Assembly (NCBI GenBank): GCA_018713425.1
Contig: DVOT01000196.1
Location: forward strand, 1 to 16,238
Direction: 5' to 3'
Source: Alectryocaccomicrobium faecavium
GTDB taxonomy: Bacteria > Bacillota > Clostridia > Christensenellales > Aristaeellaceae
DNA length: 16,238 nucleotides
The number at the start of each line of letters is the position of its first letter. The first letter of the stretch is position 1. Below the pieces are notes generated by a model. The model was not told where the DNA came from. It saw only the letters and a list, made by a program, of their open reading frames with translations, and searched no databases. This document shows, piece by piece, positions 1 through 5,308 of this stretch. Position numbers and translations under genes: made by a program.

Positions 1-23
1 CCTGCTTTGGTGTATAATACTCT

Positions 24-107
24 TGTGGTATGGTGTTCATCTCAAGTAAATTATACCACAAAAAAGGGGATTTAGCGCCTCTCTTCGGCGCCAAATCCTC
101 TTTTTTT
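24..107 (+). ncRNA. Candidate small untranslated RNA
   Basis: A TATAAT -10 hexamer lies at 13-18, so transcription could start near 24-25. The predicted transcript would hold a first hairpin (TTGTGGTAT at 23-31 with ATACCACAA at 53-61) and then the strong terminator at 66-107, giving an RNA of about 80 nt. No convincing reading frame with a ribosome-binding site fits inside it. The -35 position would fall before the window edge and cannot be checked. The alternative is the 3' end of an upstream gene with its terminator. The promoter and RNA are inferred; the two hairpins are seen. Confidence 0.25.
66..107 (+). terminator. Strong intrinsic terminator, probably bidirectional
   Basis: GGGGATTTAGCGCC (66-79) pairs with GGCGCCAAATCCTC (87-100) over 14 positions with one wobble and one mismatch, around a 7-nt loop, followed by seven T (101-107). 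Six A at 60-65 provide a T tract on the other strand, so it can also stop leftward transcripts that read past hsp20. Confidence 0.85.
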
Positions 108-159
108 ATTGCTCCTTTTTTTCACAGCCCCTTTGCAAATCCGTTAGTTTTGATCAATC

Positions 160-190
160 GGGGGCTGCCTCAATACGACGAGGCAGCCCC
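160..190 (-). terminator. Hairpin after hsp20
   Basis: GGGGCTGCCTC (161-171) and GAGGCAGCCCC (180-190) form a perfect 11-bp stem with an 8-nt loop, 23 nt past the hsp20 stop. There is no good T tract on the minus strand, so it may act with the terminator at 66-107 or protect the mRNA end. Its stem closely resembles those at 8702-8727 and 16033-16060. Confidence 0.55.
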
Positions 191-212
191 GCTTGGTTTA
201 TGGTATTTGTTT

Positions 213-671
213 TTAGCCTTCGATCTGGATGACTTTCTTTTCGGGCATCTTCGGCGCGTCCTTCTTCGGGATCACTAGGTGCAGCACGCCGCTCTCGTAA
301 GAAGCCTTCACGTCTTCCTCCGTGATGTGCTCGCCCACATAGAAGCTGCGCTGCATCATGCCCGCGTAGCGCTCCTGCCGCAGCATACGGCCATGCTTTT
401 CGTTGTCCTTCTCGATCGCCTTCTGCGCCGAGATGGTCAGGTATCCGTCCTTCAGTTCCAGCGTGATTTCATCCTTCTTGAAGCCCGGCAGGTCGATATC
501 CACTTCGTAGCCGTTCTCGACTTCCTTCACGTCCGTCTTCATCATGTGCCGCGCGTGCTTGCCATACAGCTCGCGGTCCACATTGCCCCAGCCACGGAAA
601 AAGTTGCGATCAAAATCATCAAAAACATCCATCAAATTTTCACCGAAAATCGTGGGAAGATACGTACTCAT
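213..671 (-). CDS. Hsp20-family small heat-shock protein
   Basis: A 152-residue small heat-shock protein: an ATP-independent cytoplasmic holdase that binds unfolding proteins and forms oligomers. The N-terminal arm is residues 1-43. The alpha-crystallin domain is about 44-138, with the LPGF motif at 61-64 and the GVL signature at 128-130. The C-terminal tail has an IxI motif (I148, I150), which in this family docks in a neighbouring subunit. Length is normal. The start at 671 was chosen because GGAGGTT sits about 7 nt upstream (complement of 678-684) and homology begins there; the open frame runs back to 812 but that part is leader. The gene stands alone and is transcribed leftward from 802-829, where a CtsR-like box suggests heat control. 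Confidence 0.93.
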   Translation of the reverse strand: MSTYLPTIFGENLMDVFDDFDRNFFRGWGNVDRELYGKHARHMMKTDVKEVENGYEVDIDLPGFKKDEITLELKDGYLTISAQKAIEKDNEKHGRMLRQERYAGMMQRSFYVGEHITEEDVKASYESGVLHLVIPKKDAPKMPEKKVIQIEG

Positions 672-795
672 ACTGCAAACCTCCATTCGCGTGCCCCCGC
701 ACCGCTGGCGTTCGCCAGGTATGCAGGTTCGCATCCGGCCCTTTTGGGAGCCATTTCCTTGCGGTCTTTCACCGCCTCGCTCATCTCTTCGCGAT
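672..795 (-). other. Long structured 5' leader of hsp20
   Basis: About 125 nt separate the predicted transcription start from the hsp20 start codon. The leader holds inverted repeats GCGGT/ACCGC (761-765, 771-775) and CTGGC/GCCAG (705-709, 714-718). AACCT (complement of 725-729) is complementary to the AGGTT of the ribosome-binding site. It could be a temperature-sensing leader, as known for other hsp20 genes, but no known thermometer class was recognised. Confidence 0.3.
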
Positions 796-801
796 GATTT
801 T

Positions 802-829
802 ATTATACTCAAAAGTCAAAGAAAGTCAA
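802..829 (-). promoter_or_regulatory. hsp20 promoter (SigA type)
   Basis: On the minus strand, TTGACT (824-829) is the -35 and TATAAT (802-807) the -10, with a 16-nt spacer. Both hexamers are near consensus, so the gene should be strongly expressed unless repressed. Confidence 0.75.
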
Positions 830-830
830 T
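814..830 (+). promoter_or_regulatory. CtsR-like heptad operator
   Basis: AGTCAAA (814-820), a 3-nt spacer GAA, then AGTCAAT (824-830). This matches the known CtsR box (RGTCAAA-NAN-RGTCAAA) except for the last base. It covers the -35 and part of the spacer of the hsp20 promoter, where a bound repressor would block RNA polymerase. CtsR itself is not in the window. Confidence 0.65.
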
Positions 831-938
831 AGGTTTGGAGAAATTTTATTTGTTAATTTTATATGAAATCCAAAAGTGTTCTTTCATTTCACGCTTGCCG
901 GAAAAGGAGTAGAAAAATTAACGCATCAAATGATTTAG

Positions 939-963
939 ATTCATTGACTTGAATTCATTGAAT
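939..963 (+). promoter_or_regulatory. Candidate TetR operator repeats
   Basis: The 9-mer ATTCATTGA occurs at 939-947 and 953-961 (period 14). The second copy lies in the palindrome ATTCATTGAAT (953-963), and TGAATTCA (950-957) is a further palindrome. These repeats overlap the -35 and spacer of the tetR promoter, as expected for an autorepressor site. Confidence 0.4.
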
Positions 964-973
964 GTGATATAAT
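944..973 (+). promoter_or_regulatory. Promoter of the tetR-aldo/keto reductase operon
   Basis: TTGACT (944-949), an 18-nt spacer, and TATAAT (968-973) preceded by TGA, giving an extended -10. The first in-frame ATG at 972 overlaps the -10 and therefore cannot be the translation start of the downstream gene. Confidence 0.75.
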
Positions 974-1007
974 GAGCTTACCAACGAAGAAATGGGGAGG
1001 CGAAGGG

Positions 1008-1631
1008 ATGGCGGAAAAGATGACGAACCGGCAGCGGGCCGCGCTGGAAACGAAGCGGAGGCTTCTGGATGCGGCCAAGGCAATCGTGTGCGAAAAGGGC
1101 CTGGCAAACACTTCCGTCGAGGAGATCACAAAGGCCTGCGGAGTTTCCAACGGCACGTTTTACACGTATTTCAAGCGCAAAGAGGACGTACTTTTTGCGC
1201 TGAGCGCTGAGCTGTACCGGGAAATTTACGAACAGGCCCAGGCATATGAGGGAACATTCATGGAGCGACTTTGTTTTTACATGGTGAACTTTGCCGCTTG
1301 CATCGAAAAGAGTAGCCTGAAGCTGTGCCAGGAGTGGGTGCGCAACACCGTCGATCCCGAGCTCGCGGGGATCCCCGCAGAGGAAAGCAAGCTGCGCATG
1401 GATCTACGTTCCATGCGGGGGCTATTGGAGGACGGCCTTGCGCGGGGCGAATTGAGGCCGGGGACGCCCGTGGAGGCACTGGCAGGCGCGCTGGTCGATT
1501 TGCTGTATGGGCAAATGCTCTGCTGGGATATGTCCGGCGGCGCGTATGGCCTGGAAGCGCGCACACGGGAATTTTGCGACCGGTTTTTGCAATCGCTCAT
1601 AAACCCCTATCTAAAAGAAAAGGATGCGTGA
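1008..1631 (+). CDS. TetR/AcrR-family transcriptional regulator
   Basis: A 207-residue one-component regulator. The N-terminal helix-turn-helix (about residues 15-60) is typical: TSVEEITKACGVSNGTFYTYF with the GTFYTYFK recognition-helix signature. The remaining all-helical part is the ligand and dimer domain. The start at 1008 has GGGGAGG at 994-1000, 7 nt upstream. Family members repress their own promoter and a neighbouring operon until a small ligand binds. Repeats around 939-963 and two aldo/keto reductase genes directly downstream fit autoregulation and control of carbonyl-reducing enzymes. The ligand is unknown. The next gene begins directly after this stop codon, so the two are probably co-translated. 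Confidence 0.9.
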   Translation: MAEKMTNRQRAALETKRRLLDAAKAIVCEKGLANTSVEEITKACGVSNGTFYTYFKRKEDVLFALSAELYREIYEQAQAYEGTFMERLCFYMVNFAACIEKSSLKLCQEWVRNTVDPELAGIPAEESKLRMDLRSMRGLLEDGLARGELRPGTPVEALAGALVDLLYGQMLCWDMSGGAYGLEARTREFCDRFLQSLINPYLKEKDA

Positions 1632-2501
1632 TTGGATATGAAGATGGAAACCGTGAAATTGAATGACGGCGTGGAGATCCCCGTTTATGGTTTTGGCACC
1701 TATCAGATCCCAGCGGACGGCAGCACGTACCGCGCGGTGCGGGAGGCGCTGGATTTCGGTATTCGCCATATCGATACCGCCGCCGCTTATTTCAACGAGC
1801 AAGAAGTGGGACAGGCCATCCGCGAGAGCGGCGTTCCCCGGGAAGAAATTTTCCTCACGAGCAAGCTTTGGTTGCAGGACTATGGTTATGAGCCTGCCAA
1901 GAAGGGAATTGCGGCTTCCCTGCGCAAGCTGGGACTAGACTATATGGATTTGTATTTGATTCACCAGCCCTATGGCGACGTGCCCGGTGCCTGGAAGGCC
2001 ATGGAAGAAGCGAAAGCCGCGGGCAAGATTCGTTCCATTGGCGTGAGCAACATGACCCCGAAGATCTGGAACCAGTTCGTGCCGCAGTTTGCGACCCTGC
2101 CCTCCGTCAACCAGGTGGAGTTCAATCCTTACTATCAGCAGAAAGAAATCCGCAAGATCATGGCGGCGGCAGGCGTTCAATTGGAAGGTTGGGGCCCGCT
2201 GGGGCAGGGCAACAAGGCGATGCTGGCAGATCCCGTCATACAGGAGATCGCCGGGGCGCACGGCAAGGATGCCGGCCAAGTGGTTCTGCGTTTTGAGATC
2301 CAGGAGGGCGCGATCGTCTTTCCCAAATCCACGAATCCGCAGCGCATCCAGAGCAATATGGATATCTTTGATTTCGCGCTAACCGCACAAGAGATGGACG
2401 CTCTGCGTGCGCTGGATCGGGGCAAGGGCATCCACGACCCTGACGCGCCGGGAGTGGCGGAATTTTTGGCCAGCGCCTTCGACATCCACGCGAACGATTG
2501 A
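1632..2501 (+). CDS. Aldo/keto reductase (2,5-diketogluconate reductase-like)
   Basis: A 289-residue NADPH-dependent aldo/keto reductase of the AKR5-like group, which reduces aldehydes and ketones to alcohols. The catalytic tetrad is present: D48 (HIDTA), Y53 (AAYFNE), K78 (TSKLW) and H111 (LIHQP). N-terminal KLNDGVEIPVYGFGTYQ and C-terminal FPKSTNPQRIQSN, the cofactor-binding region, are also typical, and length is normal. The start is uncertain. TTG at 1632 lies 7 nt after AAAGGA (1619-1624) and abuts the tetR stop; ATG at 1638 or 1644 would shorten the protein by 2 or 4 residues. Physiological substrate is unknown; detoxification of reactive carbonyls is inferred from the TetR context. Confidence 0.9.
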   Translation: MDMKMETVKLNDGVEIPVYGFGTYQIPADGSTYRAVREALDFGIRHIDTAAAYFNEQEVGQAIRESGVPREEIFLTSKLWLQDYGYEPAKKGIAASLRKLGLDYMDLYLIHQPYGDVPGAWKAMEEAKAAGKIRSIGVSNMTPKIWNQFVPQFATLPSVNQVEFNPYYQQKEIRKIMAAAGVQLEGWGPLGQGNKAMLADPVIQEIAGAHGKDAGQVVLRFEIQEGAIVFPKSTNPQRIQSNMDIFDFALTAQEMDALRALDRGKGIHDPDAPGVAEFLASAFDIHAND

Positions 2502-2522
2502 CGGCAGAGGAGGAATATCGCA

Positions 2523-3659
2523 ATGAAAAAACTGGGCTTTGGACTCATGCGCCTACCTGTCAGGAGCGAAAACCCGACGGACATCGACCAGGAAACGTTC
2601 AATCGGATGGTGGATCGCTTCCTGGAACAGGGGTTCACCTATTTTGACACATCCTACGTCTACCACAACGGCGCGTCGGAAACCGCCATTCGCGAGGCGC
2701 TGGTCAAGCGCCACGAGCGCGGCAGCTTTGTACTCGCATCCAAATTCCCCACCTTCATGATGCCGGACGAAGCGCAGGCGGAGGGTATCTTCCACGAGCA
2801 ACTAGAAAAGTGCGGCGTGGAATTCTTCGACTATTACCTGCTGCACAACGTCAACCGCTATCTCTACGCCACGGAAATCCAGAATGCGCGCCTGTTTGAG
2901 CACATGAAGGCGTGGAAGGAACAGGGCAAGATTCGCCACATCGCCTTCTCCTATCACGATGATGCGGCGCACCTGGATCAGATCCTCACCGAGCATCCAG
3001 AAGTGGAGGCCGTGCAGATCGCCCTGAACTATTACGATTGGGAAGAACCCTTCATCCAGGCCAGAAAATGCTACGAAGTGATCCGCAAGCACGGCGCGCA
3101 GGTGATTGTCATGGAGCCGGTCAAGGGCGGCATGCTGGCGCGCGTTCCGGAGGATGTCGCGGCGCGGATGCGGCAGTGGAATGCGGCAGCCTCGCCCGCC
3201 AGCTACGCGATCCGCTTTGCCGCTTCGCTGGAGGGCGTGCTGGTGGTGCTCTCCGGCATGAGTACGTTGGAACAGGTGGAGGACAACACTTCCTATATGC
3301 GGGATATGAAGCCGCTGGCCGAGGGCGAACGCGCGCTCCTGCAAGACGCGAAAGAAGCCTTCTGCAAAACATGGAAGTACAATTACGAGGATTTTGCTGC
3401 ACTGGATGAAAACGCCTATGGCGTGCCCATCTCCGGCATCCTCCGCGCCTACAACAGCCTCCTCATCCAGCCCAATCCCACCTTCGGGGCCGAGCTGAAC
3501 TATTATAAGAGCTTCCGCAGCGCCTATGACCGCGCTTTTGAAGCGGGTGATTACGCGAAACAGACCGAAGCCATCGGCGGCGCGTTCGACGTAAACGCGG
3601 CGCTGCGCGAGGCCATCGCGTTCGAGACGGAAAACAGCTTTCAGACATATATGGACTAA
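2523..3659 (+). CDS. Aldo/keto reductase, COG1453-like, without Fe-S cysteines
   Basis: A 378-residue oxidoreductase. The N-terminal two thirds is an aldo/keto reductase barrel beginning LGFGLMRLP, with tetrad residues D42, Y47, K74 and H108. The C-terminal part resembles the extension of the COG1453 group, which normally carries a cysteine-rich 4Fe-4S ferredoxin motif just before a conserved IP...LYN segment. Here the equivalent stretch (about residues 278-312, ending GVPISGILRAYN) has one cysteine, so the cluster seems lost. AGAGGAGG at 2506-2513 sets the start, 21 nt after the previous gene, in the same operon. The substrate is unknown. Confidence 0.85.
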   Translation: MKKLGFGLMRLPVRSENPTDIDQETFNRMVDRFLEQGFTYFDTSYVYHNGASETAIREALVKRHERGSFVLASKFPTFMMPDEAQAEGIFHEQLEKCGVEFFDYYLLHNVNRYLYATEIQNARLFEHMKAWKEQGKIRHIAFSYHDDAAHLDQILTEHPEVEAVQIALNYYDWEEPFIQARKCYEVIRKHGAQVIVMEPVKGGMLARVPEDVAARMRQWNAAASPASYAIRFAASLEGVLVVLSGMSTLEQVEDNTSYMRDMKPLAEGERALLQDAKEAFCKTWKYNYEDFAALDENAYGVPISGILRAYNSLLIQPNPTFGAELNYYKSFRSAYDRAFEAGDYAKQTEAIGGAFDVNAALREAIAFETENSFQTYMD

Positions 3660-3691
3660 ATCGGAAACGGGGGATTGCGCGGCTGCAAACC

Positions 3692-3730
3692 ATCGTTGGC
3701 AAACCGGCAGACGGCTGGTTTGCCAACGAT
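3692..3730. terminator. Long hairpin between convergent genes
   Basis: ATCGTTGGCAAACC (3692-3705) pairs perfectly with GGTTTGCCAACGAT (3717-3730), a 14-bp stem with an 11-nt loop. It lies between the end of the second reductase and the end of the leftward gene at 3760. No strong T tract follows on either strand. The arms recur with one compensatory change at 16065-16093, so it may be a repeat family serving as a terminator. Confidence 0.55.
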
Positions 3731-3759
3731 TTGCGTTTCGGCAAATTGTATATCGCCGC

Positions 3760-4551
3760 TTAGGCGAAGAAGAAGCCTGCCGTCATATCCAGATAATTCT
3801 GGCCGCTATACTGCGGATACTGCTTGCCCACTTCCGCCTTAAACTCGTCGGCGTTTTTGCAGCCTGCCGCAATCCTTTTCAGATTTTCCAGATAATCGAT
3901 CTTTGTCTGGGCATCTTTTAGATCCTCCGGCGTGTAGTGCGAGGTGAGGATCAGAGCATACCCCTTTGCAATGTAGCTGCGAAGCTCTGCGATCATGGCG
4001 TCGGCATGCCCCGCGCCCGCCACGATGGAGTGGCAGTCGTGCCCCAGCATATGCGTGTAAACCGCGTTGATTTCCGGAATCTCTACATCAAACGCATCTG
4101 CTGTCTGCTTGATGAGAAATTCCATGCCGCCGATGGTTACCTTGCCGGATTCCACCACATTGGTGATTTTGTGGATGGAGGAATCAAAGGCGTTGCCGAA
4201 CGCGCTGGCAAAATTGTCGATCAGGGCCTTGCCGCCGCCGCTTTGGGAATAGGCTATGGCGTTTTGCGTCGCGTACTTCGCAACGCCGGGCAAGAACGTG
4301 CCGCCCGCGCCGTGGTACGCAATCAGCATACCGGCCACTGGCATATCTTTTAGATATTCCGTCAGTTCTTCATTGTTGTCAAAGAAACAAGGGGATTCGA
4401 TGAGCACGGCCTCGCCGTTCTTTTCTATGATGAATACTTCATCGTCGATACAATCGTTGGTCTTATAGGCGTGCAGCCGGATGCCGCCAAAATCGTAGAC
4501 GTTCATTTCGCCTTTTGCGAGTTTTACGGTGTGAAACGCGTTTTTGTGCAT
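3760..4551 (-). CDS. Metallo-beta-lactamase-fold-like protein, degenerate metal site
   Basis: A 263-residue cytoplasmic protein with no signal peptide. The order of elements (EAVLIESPCFFDNNEEL at about 48-63, then LIAYHGAGG at 77-84, a GMEF strand near 142, and HMLGHDCHSI at 167-176) resembles the metallo-beta-lactamase fold. The usual HxHxDH zinc motif is missing: only H80 remains at its place. Further histidines (H167, H171, H174, H182, H205) may or may not bind metal. AAAGGAGG (complement of about 4560-4567) supports the start. It is divergent from an HxlR regulator and probably its target. Function is unknown; a fold-only relative or non-classical hydrolase is possible. Confidence 0.5.
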   Translation of the reverse strand: MHKNAFHTVKLAKGEMNVYDFGGIRLHAYKTNDCIDDEVFIIEKNGEAVLIESPCFFDNNEELTEYLKDMPVAGMLIAYHGAGGTFLPGVAKYATQNAIAYSQSGGGKALIDNFASAFGNAFDSSIHKITNVVESGKVTIGGMEFLIKQTADAFDVEIPEINAVYTHMLGHDCHSIVAGAGHADAMIAELRSYIAKGYALILTSHYTPEDLKDAQTKIDYLENLKRIAAGCKNADEFKAEVGKQYPQYSGQNYLDMTAGFFFA

Positions 4552-4610
4552 TGCGATATCCTCCTTTGGGATGGCCTTTTGGGTTTGCTCTGTTTTCTGC
4601 CGGCGGTATT

Positions 4611-4639
4611 AGAATAGCACTGCTTCGCCGCTTTGAAAA
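4611..4639 (-). promoter_or_regulatory. Weak promoter for the MBL-like gene
   Basis: On the minus strand, TTTTCA (4634-4639) and TATTCT (4611-4616) are 17 nt apart, each matching consensus at four of six bases. The imperfect palindrome AAAAGTACGCACTTTT (4636-4651) overlaps the -35 and could be an operator. Confidence 0.3.
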
Positions 4640-4660
4640 GTACGCACTTTTTTGTGCTGT

Positions 4661-4702
4661 AGTTACCAGCGGGAAACCCTTGCACAGTTACCGAAGGGAA
4701 AC
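4661..4702. repeat. Tandem direct repeat in a divergent promoter region
   Basis: AGTTACC-NNN-GGGAAAC occurs at 4661-4677 and 4686-4702, with a period of 25 bp and different bases in the 3-nt spacer. It sits upstream of the leftward promoter and well before the rightward one, so it may bind the HxlR regulator or another factor. Confidence 0.45.
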
Positions 4703-4763
4703 TTTTTGGTGCGGAAAGGGGTTTGCGGGATATCGGGTATATTGTTAAAAGTTGATGAAACAA

Positions 4764-4792
4764 TTGACGACGCGACGAGTTGCCGCTACAAT
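4764..4792 (+). promoter_or_regulatory. Promoter of the HxlR regulator gene
   Basis: TTGACG (4764-4769), 17-nt spacer, TACAAT (4787-4792). Transcription would start near 4799, leaving a leader of about 57 nt before the GTG start. Confidence 0.65.
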
Positions 4793-4805
4793 GCAAGGGA
4801 AATCC

Positions 4806-4822
4806 GGTATCCAATGGATACC
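4806..4822 (+). promoter_or_regulatory. GGTATCC inverted repeat downstream of the hxlR-type promoter
   Basis: GGTATCC (4806-4812), AAT, GGATACC (4816-4822): a perfect 7-bp inverted repeat just after the predicted transcription start. The position suits an autorepressor operator. It contains an in-frame ATG (4814) that would make an alternative start for the regulator. Confidence 0.4.
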
Positions 4823-4855
4823 AAGTTTCTATTTCGCACCAAGGGAGGAAGTCTT

Positions 4856-5224
4856 GTGGCGCAAAAAGAATTGCCCCTTTGCCCGGTGGAGACCACGCTG
4901 ATGCTCATTTCCGATCGCTGGGTCGTGCTCATTTTGCGGGATTTGCTCACGGGGACCAAGCGCTTTGGCGAGCTGAAAAAGTCGCTGGCGGGCATTTCGC
5001 AGAAGGTATTGACGAAAAAGCTGCGGGATATGGAGAGCAATGGCCTGCTGACGCGGCAGGTGTATCCCGAAGTTCCGCCCCGCGTGGAATACACGCTGAC
5101 GGATATCGGGGAAAGCCTCAAACCCATTTTGGGGGCGATGTTTGACTGGGGAATGGACTACAAGGAGAAGAACCACTCGCCTTCCAACGCGGCGGTAGCG
5201 GCGCTCGGCGCGGCTTTGCATTGA
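4856..5224 (+). CDS. HxlR-family winged-helix regulator with a single cysteine
   Basis: A 122-residue HxlR/YodB-type regulator, a dimeric winged helix-turn-helix protein. Family hallmarks run in order: LCPVETTL (8-15), the WVVLILRDLLTGTKRFGEL segment (22-40), SLAGISQKVLTKKLRDMESNGL (43-64), and the wing VYPEVPPRVEYTLTDIG (69-85). Cys9 is the only cysteine and sits at the conserved place that senses disulfide or electrophile stress in YodB and HypR. The GTG start at 4856 was chosen because GGGAGG (4843-4848) lies 7 nt upstream; an in-frame ATG at 4814 lacks such a site. It is divergent from the MBL-like gene, its likely target. Confidence 0.88.
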   Translation: MAQKELPLCPVETTLMLISDRWVVLILRDLLTGTKRFGELKKSLAGISQKVLTKKLRDMESNGLLTRQVYPEVPPRVEYTLTDIGESLKPILGAMFDWGMDYKEKNHSPSNAAVAALGAALH

Positions 5225-5274
5225 GCGCGGGGAAAGCGAAACCTCTATGCCGGGCAGCGCGCTTCGGCACGGCT

Positions 5275-5302
5275 TTAGGCTGGCAAAATTTTGCCAGCCT
5301 AA
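5275..5302. terminator. 28-bp perfect palindrome between convergent genes
   Basis: A perfect palindrome with TTAGGCTGGCAAAA as its left half, between the end of the HxlR gene (5224) and the end of the terminase gene (5309). GGCTTTAG at 5271-5278 and its complement at 5309-5316 extend the symmetry. There is no T tract after either side, but the position fits a bidirectional end signal. Confidence 0.5.
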
Positions 5303-5308
5303 AATCGT

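Noticed and set aside
30..278. An 82-codon frame at the left edge
   Set aside because: It runs through the terminator at 66-107 and into the antisense of hsp20, with no ribosome-binding site.
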